Source: Parietichytrium sp. I65-24A
Lineage: Eukaryota > Sar > Bigyra > Thraustochytrida > Thraustochytriidae
DNA length: 64,000 nucleotides
Assembly (NCBI GenBank): GCA_012862575.1
Contig: BLSF01000019.1
Coordinates: 1-64,000, forward strand
Reading direction: 5' to 3'
Below the pieces are notes generated by a model that saw only the letters and a program-made list of their open reading frames with translations, ran no database searches and was not told where the DNA came from. Positions within the stretch are counted from its first letter, which is position 1; the number at the start of each line of letters is the position of its first letter. Of this stretch, positions 10,596-19,834 are shown one piece after another. Both the position numbers and the translations under genes were made by a program.

Positions 10596-11916
10596 ATGGC
10601 AGAAAATGGCGTGAGCTCCGTGGGGCATCTCCACCAGAAAAATGAGTCCAGTGACGCGCCAGGATGGGCGGACGCGAGCGAGGCAGGACCTCAGTGCTGG
10701 AGATGTAAGGGAAAGAAGGTGAACTTGACGAAAGACAAGACTACAAAGAAGGTCGCGCAAGTTGAGTGTAAGATTTGCTTGGGGAAAGGCACAATCGGAA
10801 AGAAGAGAAAGCACGCTGAGAATAAGGGCAAGCCGGGAAGGATTACAAAAAGGTCGAGGCCGCTTCCTGAAGGGTGGGTCGTTCCGGGACCGGAAGCTGC
10901 GTAAGTTTTTGGGGAATTCTGATTTGTCGGGGATTAGAGTGTGTGGATCTCTCACAGTGTTGCGTTTCCGTACATTTGTTGGATTCGGATTGGGATTGCG
11001 CAGCGGGGGCGTTGATCCCGAAATGGGCGAGGAGCTCTGCCATCTGCTCGGGCACTGGCGAATATTCCAACAAATCGGTGGCCATCGATGGTCCACTGAC
11101 GATCTCGTGACGGCACACCTTGCGGGAGAGGCGTGGAGGCGAGTGTCTCCGTCTTCAGAGCCGCGGCACTGCCTCGATCTTGGGTGCGGCATTGGCACTG
11201 TGCTCATGATGGTTGCTTGGCAGTTCACCACTGCGACTTGCCTTGGGGTGGAAGCGCAAAGCTTGAGCGCGAGTATGGCGCGCAGGTCGATCCGCTACAA
11301 CGGCGCTGAAAATCGGTGTTCTGTTGAGCAGGGCGACATCCGTACCTTTGGTGGTTTCGAGAAGGTATCACCGGATGGCAAGTACGACTTGGTGACGGGT
11401 ACCCCGCCGTACTTTCCAGTATTTTACTCAAAAGAAGACGGCTCGGCCTCAACCACTGTGGGCGGGTTGCCAACGTGCGAGCAGTCCGCCCCGGCCCGTT
11501 ATGAGTTCAGAGGCGGTGTGGAAGCGTATTGTGAGGCTGCAAAACCGAGGCTGAGAGATTCTTCGAGTCGTTTCTTGGTGTGCGAAGGATTTCTGGAGAC
11601 AAATCATGAGCGGGTTCTCGAGTCTGCCGCAAAGTGCGGTCTGCACGTCTTACATCAGACGAAGGTCCATGGTAGGGACGATAAACCGGCGCTTTTTGCT
11701 GTGTATGAAATGTGTCTTGCGCCGGGTGCGAACGAGCCTTCTCTGCCGCCCATGACAGAGGACTCGATCATCGTGCGACACAAAGGTGGTCGTCGCTCAG
11801 ACCGCTACCTCGAGCTCATGTCGAGCATGGGCATTCCTCCGCCACCCCCTGCAGTCGACCCCGTTGCCAAGTCTGACGCACAAGACCCGGTTCCGCCGGC
11901 TGGCTCAGCCCTCTAA
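10596..11916 (+). CDS. zinc-ribbon plus TrmN6/YfiC-like SAM methyltransferase (spliced)
   Basis: Predicted 405 aa from two exons, 10596-10900 and 11004-11916. Exon 1 encodes CxxC-x20-CxxC (Cys34, 37, 58, 61; the second pair reads CKICLGKG, like a DnaJ-type zinc ribbon). Exon 2 encodes a class I SAM-dependent methyltransferase with motif I DLGCGIG (160-166) and catalytic TPPYFP at 235-240, corresponding to the NPPY of N6-adenine methyltransferases such as YfiC/TrmN6. The likely target is adenine in tRNA or another nucleic acid, but that is inferred from the family. The junction is phase 2 and reads Ala-Gly-Gly across a GTAAGT donor and GCGCAG acceptor. The exon 2 frame also runs back across the intron, but exon 1 has the better ATG, the zinc ligands and an in-frame join. 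The C terminus is Pro-rich. Confidence 0.85.
10901..11003 (+). other. intron of methyltransferase gene
   Basis: 103-nt spliceosomal intron: donor GTAAGT at 10901, acceptor GCGCAG ending at 11003. Removing it joins the zinc-ribbon exon in frame to the methyltransferase exon; reading through gives a stop right after the donor. Confidence 0.8.
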
Positions 11917-12203
11917 ACACCAAGTGTTCACTCACCGTAACAAACAAAGAAACAAATGATTCACCCACCCCTTTTGATCGTGCCTTCACGCCTTTGCCAA
12001 TCTCTTTTGTCAATGCTCAAGTCTGCCCCCGGCTCACTCCGCATACACTTCAATGAACATAGTTTTGCCAACATTGGATGTTCTTTCACTGTCAATCAAT
12101 CGAACAAAGACTACTAGAATGTAAGACTTTTTCATTCCACTTCTCACAGCCCACACCCAACGCAGAGGGTACGCGGAGGGTGCGCAGAGAGTACGCGTGC
12201 AGT

Positions 12204-15050
12204 ATGCGACGAGCACCGGAGACGTTCTCGCGTCAGGCGCGGCCTGCTGGTTACGTGGCTGGGCTCGGTCGCGGCGCCGTTGGTTTCACGACTCGCGTGG
12301 ACGTGGGTCCCGCGCAGTCTCATTCTCAGTCTCAGTCGCATACGCGCTTCGGGTCCGCGCCCGCCGGGTACGTTGCTGGCGCGGGGCGCGGGGGTTTCGG
12401 TGGCGAGGACAGCGGTAACGGCAGGGTCCGCGGGGACGGTGTTCTGGCGGAGAGCAGGTACGATCAGGCAGACGCGGACGCGGACGAGGTGTGGGACGCG
12501 GTGGAGGAGCGGCTCAAAGAGCGGCGAAAGAGGAGGCGCGAAGTGTCCGCGGAGGCAGAGGGACAGCAGCAGGAGCGCGCGGCGGGGAATGTCGCGGAGC
12601 AGTTTGCGGACTTGAAGCAGCAGCTTGGCGCGGTGACGTACGCAGAGTGGGACGCGCTGCCGGAGGCCGGGACAGGCGTGCGGTCGCACAAGAGGCAGGA
12701 CGCGTTCACGCCAGTGTCGGATGCGATCATCCTGGAGAGGCACCAGCGGCAGCAGCAGCAGAGTAATGGCTTCGGGGACCAGAGGCAGCATCTTGTGGTG
12801 GAGCGCGGGCGTATGGTTAGGGACAGACTGGACGAGGAAGGCGGAGGGGCCGCTGGCGCGCAGCACGCGGTGGACGCGGACAATTACCTTAGCGAACTGA
12901 CGCAGAGAGGCGTGGACGGCAGCATGGGGAATGTGGCCAACATTAAGAAGACGCGACTGCTGCTCAAGTCAGCGACGGCAACCAACCCCACGCACGCCCC
13001 GAGTTGGATCGCAGCAGCGCGGCTGGAGGAGTTTGCTGGTCAGCTGCTGGAGGCTCGGTCTATCATCAAAGCCGCCTGCGAAGCGTGCCCTCGCGATGAG
13101 AACATTTGGATAGAAGCCGCGCGGCTCAATACTCCGAACAACGCCAAGGTTATCCTCAAGAAGGCCACAGAATATCTGCCAAAGTCAGTACGCATCTGGC
13201 AGGCCGCGGCGGATCTGGAGTTCTCCGATCCAGAACGGAAGAAGCGCGTGCTACAGCAGGCCGTGGAGCACGTGATAGACTCTGAAGAGCTCTGGATGGC
13301 ATTGATTGGGATGGAGGAAGACAAAGCAGACGCGCACATCCTCTTGGCTAGTGCGACCAAGTGCGTACCTCACTCTGTTCCGATATGGCTGGCTCTCGCC
13401 CGAATGGAGGAGTATCCAAATGCGCGCAGCGCGCTCAACACCGCCAGGAAGCTGAATCCCAAAGAACCCCAGCTCTGGGCTGCAATCTGCGCTCTCGACG
13501 AAGCTCACTACAAGAAGCTGATGAACCTGGACTCCTCCAAGGAGGAAGAGGTCAAAGCAGCCCTCATTGAGAAGCTAGACAAGACGATGTCTAAAGCCAC
13601 ACACTCTCTCTCCAGCCCGGGCAATATCGTTGTTGCCCGACACGGATGGATGGAGCTGGCGAAAACCATGGAGAAACAGAACTCCGTATTTTCGTGCCGC
13701 GCCATTGTACGCGCAAGTCTGACAATCGGACTCAAGGAAGACGAGCTCCGGAAGGCGTGGGTGGATGACGCTCAGGCTTGTACAGCATCTGGGCACATAG
13801 AGACCGCAAGAGAGCTGTACAAAGAGACAATCAGCCGCTCTCAGGGTCAAAGAGGAATTCTTCTCAAGGCGATTGCATTCGAAGGGGCGCACGGATCGCA
13901 GGAATCCCTTCGCACCTTGCTGGAGCATGCCGTGACGTCATGCCCGAATGTTGAGCTGTTTTGGCTGATGGCCGCGAAGGAGATATGGAGACGATGCTCT
14001 GACGTCGAAGGGGCTCGGCAATTTCTTGAGCGGGCTGTGCGCGCTGGACATGCGACAGAGCGAGTGTATCTCGCGAGATTCAAGTTGGAGTGGGAGTCGG
14101 GGGCTATAAATCTTGCTCGCGAGATTTTGGACCAAGCCCTAAAGGCGTGTCCCTCTGGGAACGTGTATACGAAAGCAGCGCTGCTTGAGCGCGTCGAGCT
14201 TTCAAAAATGGACGCCTCTTCACCATCATTTCCAAACCAACTCGAACAAGTACAACGGCTGCTGCAGACTGGGCGGCAAAAGTATCCCAAAGTGGAAAAT
14301 CTTTGGCTTATGTCCGCTGAGCTTGAACTCAAGTACGTTGCGAGGATAGCTTCCGATTCGAACGGGTTTAAGGACTGTGTTGAGCGAGCCCGAAAGCTGT
14401 ATCTTGCAGGCCTAAAAGAAATCCCTTCGAGCGCCACAATGTGGATTCTTGCTGGAAGGCTCGAAGAATCAAACGTGAGCTCAGCGAAGGGCCGATCTGT
14501 GTTAGAGCTGGGGCGGCTAAAGTGCCCGGCAAGCCCTGAAGTCTGGCTCGAGTCCGTAAGACTCGAAGAAAGGGCGAAACAGCCTGCGATTGCCAGATCG
14601 CTCCTCGCCAAGGCGCTCCAAGAGTGTCCCAAGAGCGGCAAACTGTGGGCTCATTCAATTTCCACTGCTTCGAAAACTGAACAAAAGTCAAGGAGTGCAG
14701 ACGCGATTCAACATTGCGAAAATGATACGCATGTATTCGCTGCGCTCGGCGAGGTTTTTGCGCGTCGTAAGAAGGAGAGCTTGTTCCCCACTGCGCGGAA
14801 ATACTTTGAAAACTCACTTTCCGCGAACCCCGACAACGCAGATGCCTGGATATCTTACTTGGAGTTTGAGGCTTCCATTGCGAAATCTGCTGAAAATACC
14901 GAAGCTCTTTTGAAGCGTTGCGAGGAAGCGGATCCACGCCATGGCGAGCGCTGGCAAGCCGTGTCCAAGAAAGACGAGAACAGAGGCAAATCTACACGAG
15001 AACTCATGTCCACATTTCTACCTCCCCGCGACTTGGGCAGTATTTCCTAG
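12204..15050 (+). CDS. PRPF6: pre-mRNA splicing factor PRP6/PRPF6 (U5 snRNP)
   Basis: 948 aa scaffold of the U4/U6.U5 tri-snRNP. The N terminus carries the PRP1_N signature (PAGYVAGLGRGAVGFTTR, about residues 14-31), followed by a charged linker and then a long array of HAT/TPR helical repeats with the expected Trp-rich spacing (for example WIAAARLEE, WLESVRLEE, LWLMSAELELK). Human PRPF6 is 941 aa, so the length fits a start at the ATG at 12204. An in-frame ATG at 12078 would add 42 residues with no family similarity. A GTAAGA...CTCACAG pair at about 12120-12150 suggests that this upstream part is a 5' UTR intron. No intron is seen in the body of the gene. Confidence 0.95.
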   Translation: MRRAPETFSRQARPAGYVAGLGRGAVGFTTRVDVGPAQSHSQSQSHTRFGSAPAGYVAGAGRGGFGGEDSGNGRVRGDGVLAESRYDQADADADEVWDAVEERLKERRKRRREVSAEAEGQQQERAAGNVAEQFADLKQQLGAVTYAEWDALPEAGTGVRSHKRQDAFTPVSDAIILERHQRQQQQSNGFGDQRQHLVVERGRMVRDRLDEEGGGAAGAQHAVDADNYLSELTQRGVDGSMGNVANIKKTRLLLKSATATNPTHAPSWIAAARLEEFAGQLLEARSIIKAACEACPRDENIWIEAARLNTPNNAKVILKKATEYLPKSVRIWQAAADLEFSDPERKKRVLQQAVEHVIDSEELWMALIGMEEDKADAHILLASATKCVPHSVPIWLALARMEEYPNARSALNTARKLNPKEPQLWAAICALDEAHYKKLMNLDSSKEEEVKAALIEKLDKTMSKATHSLSSPGNIVVARHGWMELAKTMEKQNSVFSCRAIVRASLTIGLKEDELRKAWVDDAQACTASGHIETARELYKETISRSQGQRGILLKAIAFEGAHGSQESLRTLLEHAVTSCPNVELFWLMAAKEIWRRCSDVEGARQFLERAVRAGHATERVYLARFKLEWESGAINLAREILDQALKACPSGNVYTKAALLERVELSKMDASSPSFPNQLEQVQRLLQTGRQKYPKVENLWLMSAELELKYVARIASDSNGFKDCVERARKLYLAGLKEIPSSATMWILAGRLEESNVSSAKGRSVLELGRLKCPASPEVWLESVRLEERAKQPAIARSLLAKALQECPKSGKLWAHSISTASKTEQKSRSADAIQHCENDTHVFAALGEVFARRKKESLFPTARKYFENSLSANPDNADAWISYLEFEASIAKSAENTEALLKRCEEADPRHGERWQAVSKKDENRGKSTRELMSTFLPPRDLGSIS

Positions 15051-15466
15051 ATCGGCTTGAGCAAACATCCCTCTCTCACTCCAAACTAAGGCTCGTCTTT
15101 CAGAATTTGCACTTGCATTTGCATTTTTAAGACATTACGCAAGCACCTTGTCCGGAAAGAAGGAGAAGCAGGACACACGAATCCACTTTGTGTTGCCAAC
15201 TCAACACAACTCAACCGAAGGAGTAGAAAGCAGGGAATAGAACAACTTTAGCTAGTAGAGTAGAGCCATTGATAGTACTAGTACCAAGTCAACAGTGAAC
15301 AAAAAAACTCCAAACTTCCATTCCACCGACCATGTTTTTTGTCGAGAGACAGAGACCAGACACAGACAGACAGACAGACAGAGAGAGAGAGAAAAAAAAA
15401 AAAGGGGAGAAAGAGAAAGATAGGCTGGTAGGAGAGACAGAGACAGAGACAGAGCAAGGCGTGGCG
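15051..15466. other. intergenic with purine-rich microsatellite
   Basis: Holds the 3' flank of PRPF6 and the promoter/5' UTR of the PUB gene. Around 15355-15455 lie (GACA)n, (GA)n, an A12 run and (GAGACA)n, a continuous purine-rich tract directly 5' of the start codon of the next gene. There is a GTAC patch near 15275-15284. Confidence 0.6.
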
Positions 15467-16745
15467 ATGGTAAGTGTCGAACGTCCGGCGGTTCAACACA
15501 TGGACACACTGAAGGGCAGTGTACTGACTGTGAGTCAGCTGAGCTAACTTTTTCCCACCGTCCGTTTAATGTTGTGCGAAGGGCAACGATCCCTCGAGAA
15601 AAGCTTTCAAGGGCCAGGGCCACAGCCTCTCTGGCCAGCCTGTGCCGCCACAGGAGAAAGGGAAGCAATCTTCTGGGAGATCAGTCCTTGGGAAAGCTGG
15701 TCTGTCGCAGCGAACCAAACCTGCGACTCCGAGCCCGCAGACAGCGGAGGAAAGAGAAGACAGAAGAGCGAAGCAACTGGCTGCTGCGGAGAAGCGCAGC
15801 AAGGAGTGGGATACTCGTCTTGCGCAGAATCGAGCGAAAAGAAACAATGCCTCCCAGGCAGGTGATGGAGAGGATTATGTCCCTGCAGGGAATGCCAGAG
15901 ACTCAGCTGACGCGGTCCTCAAGACAGTGGACCATTCAGAAGTGGACCGAAAACTAGACGAAGAAGCCAAGCTCCTTCGCGAGTCTGGGTTCGACCCATA
16001 TTCCGCTACGTTCTCAACATCTGGTCAGGCTCGAAACGCCATCAATCTTGATGGCATGAGCTCTACCGGTGCAGAGATAGCCGCAGCTCCAGTTCCAGCA
16101 CCAACGCCGCCTCCGCGTGAGACACCAACGCCTAGCGAGTCCATTACTGACCTGCCGACTTTGCACGCTTACCTTGACTCTGCAATTGAGACCTGTGATG
16201 CGGAATGCTTGAAGGTTGCTATATCTAAGACTCTGAGTGTATATAAAGATGGCCACATGCCTAGCGAAGGGCTGGAGGAAAAACTTGAACATGCAAGAGC
16301 TTGCTTGGCAAGTCTTGGAGCTGATATTGAAGACCAGGGAGAGGCAGAAGTACTCGATGATGTTGAAGAGTTGTGCTTCAAATTGTACGACGAGATTGCT
16401 GCACGAAGTACTGTCGATGTAGAAGGGGGTCTGGCATGCATCAAGACCCTGGAGAAGGTGATCGACAATATTCGCCAGAATCCAGGGGAGGACAAGTTCC
16501 GCAAGCTCCGGCTCGCAAATCCAGCTATTCAAAAAAAACTCGTGGGCTTTGCAGACGGTGCTCCCTTGCAGCTACTTGTTGCGATGGGCTTCGAGAGGAG
16601 CTCAGAAGAGGGCAGCACTGAGGAAGTCGCAGTGTTACCTTCTAATAAGGTACAAGAGTTTTGCGAAAAGTGCCCAGTCCTACTGTCTGGAATTCAAGAT
16701 CTGTCAGCGCAACTCTCGAAGTCGTCAGGAAGCACAGAAAGCTAG
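15467..16745 (+). CDS. PUB-domain protein, likely Cdc48/p97 cofactor (intron directly after ATG)
   Basis: Predicted 388 aa. Coding exon 1 is only the ATG at 15467-15469, followed at once by a GTAAGT donor; exon 2 starts at 15582 (MGNDPSRKAFKGQG...). The long frame itself contains no ATG between its upstream stop and conserved sequence, so splicing is required. Near the N terminus, RRAKQLAAAEKR resembles the VCP-interacting motif of SVIP-type proteins. Near the C terminus, about residues 285-355, is a PUB/PUG domain (CIKTLEKVIDNI...KLVGFADGAPLQLLVAMGF), which in PNGase and UBXN6 binds the C-terminal tail of p97. Expected role: adaptor in p97-dependent protein extraction or degradation. Convergent with the next gene, 197 bp away. 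Alternative in-frame acceptors 30 and 36 nt downstream cannot be excluded. Confidence 0.82.
15470..15581 (+). other. intron immediately downstream of an initiator ATG
   Basis: 112 nt. Donor GTAAGT follows the ATG directly; a CTAAC branch-point-like motif at 15544-15548 precedes a pyrimidine tract; the first AG after it ends at 15581. Phase 0. Confidence 0.75.
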
Positions 16746-16942
16746 TAGACGAGCGTTTTATCTGGTCCGGAAACATGTTGTGAGTGTGTGAGGATGATTA
16801 CTTTTCCACAGCTCTGCAAGGATGTTAGTTTGTGGTTGAATTACTCAAAGGTTGATGTGTTGTGAAGTTGCAAGCGCGCAAGGTGTGCGAGCGATACCGG
16901 ATAAACATGTAAAATGACAAATGCACATCAGTGTTGGAATTC

Positions 16943-17905
16943 TCATACTTGTACTTGAATTTGGCGAAAGTTGCCGTGAAGATCGAAAGCCACGTTGTAT
17001 TTCGCCTCCAAAGTGTTGATCAGGTCATCGTCGCGGTTCTCGAAGTGTTTGAAAACAACTTCAAGGTTCGACAAGCGGTCAGGGGCGTATTCCTCGTAAA
17101 ATCGCCTCACCACGTCGTATATCACCACGTCGGGGTTCAAGCGGACGCGAATAGGCCTGTCCGAACCGGTCAGAGCCTTTTGTAAAATCGCCCGGCCAGT
17201 TCTTGCCGCTTGCGCTTTGGATCGAGGCACGTCCACTCGTATTTCGGGAGGCGGGAAATCTCTTCTGAACAGAGAGCCCTCGACTTTGAGACGCTTGAGG
17301 ACAGAGTGACTGTGCATAGTAATGTGCAAGAACACCTCCCCATCGTGAGGCTGAACTGAAAACACTCGAGAAAAAGTGCTATGCACGCCAAGGTCCAGCA
17401 CTCCGCGAGTGTCTGCGATGGAGTATTTCTTGGCCAGCACTTGAAAGCGCACGTCTATGTATGAGTTTGGAAGGCCGCGCCCTGCGACCTCGCGGGCCTT
17501 TTCCTCGTCTGCTTGCCCCAGAGACTGTAAGTTGCCGACAAAGCTGCTGATGCCGTCGTGTGCGAGATTTCTGTTGAGCTGTTTGGACAGTTTCAGTTCC
17601 AGCTTGTATTCGCCCGGAACGAGCTGGATAGGTCCGATGCTGCCCTTCTCTGCGTTAGTCACCTTGTTCAGCCCAATCCAGTCAAGACCAGCCTTCTCAT
17701 CTTTAAATGTATAGTACACCACGAACCGCGGCTCTTGCCTCCTCGCCGCCATCGGCGGCAGCTTGCCCGTAGCGCCGAACAGCTCATTTGTCGTGGCCGT
17801 CTGGCAGTGCTGCATCACTTGATTCACCTCCACAGACACTGCCCCTCGCGTGTCATTGTCGTCCAGCGTCCCGTGCCTCGAGGGCTTGTTCTTCTTTCCC
17901 CTCAT
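16943..17905 (-). CDS. conserved-looking protein of unknown function with YEEYAPDRL-type C-terminal motif
   Basis: 320 aa, no signal peptide or membrane segment, basic N terminus (MRGKKNKPSRHG). I do not recognise the first 260 residues, which read as a mixed alpha/beta globular protein. Near the C terminus (about 273-305) is FYEEYAPDRLSNLEVVFKHF then ENRDDDLINTLEAKY. I know this kind of short helical motif (YxxYxPxKL...Y.GREExLxxxLxKKYG) from many protist proteins, where it often ends coiled-coil or cytoskeletal proteins; its function is not established. Start is the first ATG, with no sign of introns. Convergent with the PUB gene. Confidence 0.75.
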   Translation of the reverse strand: MRGKKNKPSRHGTLDDNDTRGAVSVEVNQVMQHCQTATTNELFGATGKLPPMAARRQEPRFVVYYTFKDEKAGLDWIGLNKVTNAEKGSIGPIQLVPGEYKLELKLSKQLNRNLAHDGISSFVGNLQSLGQADEEKAREVAGRGLPNSYIDVRFQVLAKKYSIADTRGVLDLGVHSTFSRVFSVQPHDGEVFLHITMHSHSVLKRLKVEGSLFRRDFPPPEIRVDVPRSKAQAARTGRAILQKALTGSDRPIRVRLNPDVVIYDVVRRFYEEYAPDRLSNLEVVFKHFENRDDDLINTLEAKYNVAFDLHGNFRQIQVQV

Positions 17906-19102
17906 CTGCTCAGCTGCGCTGTTCTCTCCTCTCCTCTTCTCTTCTCGCCAACCGTCTCTTCGCCGCCGCCGGACTTTTGCAGACCTTTCGCCCTCTTCCG
18001 CACTTTGTCACTTGCCCTGCTCGTGCTCACTACACTTGCACCTCCCGTTCCACGTGTTCCAACGCGCCGACACAGCAGACAGCGGCGGACAGTGACCTTA
18101 GAAGAGTGTTTCGGTCGGATGTGAAATCATGTGAAATCAGTGAAATTATAGAAATTATGTGAATCTGTGAAATCAATGAGCGAGAGAATGCGGTGTGAAT
18201 GTGAATGGAAAGGTGAATGTGGTTGACTGACTGTGAGATCTGTGAGAGACGTGATCTGTGTTGTGTTACTTTGATCTGAGTCTCCTGCAGGTAGAAGATT
18301 TTTTTTTCATTTACAGGTGGCGCTGTTTTCTTTTTTTTTTCCTTCTAAGTTAGACAACAAGAACAAGAACAACAAGGTTTGTCAGTTGGTTTGTTTGTAT
18401 GTGTGCATGTGTGCAAATATCTATGGTAATGGTTCCGTAAGCCTATCGAATGGAATGGATTGTTTCTCAAATAGCCAACTGCCAACCTTCCCCAACCTCT
18501 GGCACCACAGGTGGCAGCGCTTGCCAACGCCTATGGATTGTTCCGCTGACAACAACTAGAGATTCGTAATCATTTGCATAAAGCACAGTTTGGGTTGTTT
18601 GGGTAAGTTTGGGTGCACATACACATACCCGTAGAGTATCAACACTGAACTCTTCGACTGAATTACTGATGCTACAGGTGTTACAAGATACAGCGCGACG
18701 CGGATTTCCGCGGCTTATCTTGTGCTAGGCATAGTTGACAACTACTAAATTGGTAGAAGTGGCTGGCATCACGCGGGTGACATTGTGATCTTTCTTTCTT
18801 GCTGCACTCCACACTTTGCAAAATCCACAACTTTGTGCTTACAGATGCTCGATCGATTGTAAACCCATGCGAATGAACAAGAAACACGCGCTGGTAAAGA
18901 AAGTCCTATTTTGGAAGGGGTTTCGCCGATCGTATCGAGCGCTATTGCCCTATGTCTGCGACTGTCAAGGATGTACTGGGCACTGGTCTAGTGGATCGCC
19001 ATGAGCCGTGCGATCCGATGATCGCTTATCAGGCGTTGTCCGCAGACTCGTCCTTGCAAGAGCCGGGAACGAAAGCAAAATCAGAAATGAGCTTGAATCT
19101 AG
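17906..19102. other. 1.2 kb intergenic, no supported gene
   Basis: The left end is the promoter of the minus-strand gene at 16943-17905 and has repeated GTGAAAT/GTGAATG words at about 18119-18225. The right end is the 3' flank of the NOSIP-like gene. There are T-runs near 18300 and 18330. No RNA or protein gene recognised. Confidence 0.5.
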
Positions 19103-19834
19103 TCAGGCTTGTTCCTTGCTCTCTGTGGGAGCAGCAGGATTAACGAGCTCAATGATGTCTTTCTTGCCTAATTTCGCTTTTGTCAAGGGGCACGTCATCG
19201 ATTTTCGAAACATTTCGTCAAAAGCAGACTTGAGAACAACAATCTTGGAGGGTTTGATGAGCAGTACTCTCTGATGGACTATCGGGTTCTTGGAGAAAGA
19301 GCAAATTGCGCGCGGTTCATGCCCCGGTTCCGCGTCTTTTTCGAATTCCAGTTCAACGTCAGCCAATTCCTTCAATTTCAGCGGCTTACCAGTAACAGGA
19401 CTTCCGGGTCGCTTTGGAGGGGGCTTATCACCAGCAGGGGCTGATGCTGCTGGTGCGGAAGGTGTGAATCGAGTGAGCCAAGGGCTCGACACCTCCAACA
19501 TGCGAAGTTTCTCCTCTTTGGAAGTGAGGTCCACTTTATTCCTCTTTGCACGCTCCTGCAGATCTTCCCTCGCTCCCCGCTCGCGTTTCTTCCGTTCAAT
19601 AAGTGGCGCGTTGTCCTTCTCGAACTGCTCCTTTGCAAGCGCTGTGGCTCCGGCATCTCCGCTGGTCTCCTTGGCGCGCTCCTCCCACTCCTCTCTCCGT
19701 GCCGCCAGCTCCACGGCCTTACTCTGCATGTACTCTAGCAGCGCCTCTCTATCGTACAGATGCCCGCTGCTTGTCACCGCAGCCCTGCTTCTCGGCCGTC
19801 TCAGCGTCAGCCCACAGTTTCCGAATCGCTCCAT
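19103..19834 (-). CDS. NOSIP: NOSIP-like RING/U-box E3 ubiquitin ligase, 5' end uncertain
   Basis: 243 aa from the ATG at 19834. It matches NOSIP (nitric oxide synthase-interacting protein) family order. There is an N-terminal RING/U-box-like half with SSGHLYDREALLEYM, equivalent to the family's DGYLYEREAILEYI. A Lys/Glu-rich helix follows, then a second half with the SPVTGKPLKLKEL motif and a closing MTCPLTKAKLGKKDIIELV that aligns with the family's VDPVTGDKLTDRDIIVL. The first RING half is Cys-poor compared with animal NOSIP, so zinc binding there is doubtful. The usual N-terminal zf-NOSIP segment (about 70 residues) is not in this frame. The frame stays open upstream to about 19930 without an ATG, so an upstream exon is likely (possible acceptor CGGCAG near 19900). 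Expected location nucleus/spliceosome. Confidence 0.78.
   Translation of the reverse strand: MERFGNCGLTLRRPRSRAAVTSSGHLYDREALLEYMQSKAVELAARREEWEERAKETSGDAGATALAKEQFEKDNAPLIERKKRERGAREDLQERAKRNKVDLTSKEEKLRMLEVSSPWLTRFTPSAPAASAPAGDKPPPKRPGSPVTGKPLKLKELADVELEFEKDAEPGHEPRAICSFSKNPIVHQRVLLIKPSKIVVLKSAFDEMFRKSMTCPLTKAKLGKKDIIELVNPAAPTESKEQA

Noticed and set aside
10395-11231. 278-codon frame antisense to the methyltransferase gene
   Set aside because: Overlaps the well-supported spliced gene and its intron; Arg/Ser/Pro composition typical of an antisense shadow.
12078-12203. Upstream ATG that would add 42 residues to PRPF6
   Set aside because: The extra residues lack similarity to the family, and a GTAAGA...CACAG pair suggests a 5' UTR intron; the start at 12204 gives the expected length.
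13847-14641. 264-codon frame antisense to PRPF6
   Set aside because: Mirror of HAT-repeat coding sequence; Ser/Arg-rich with no domain.
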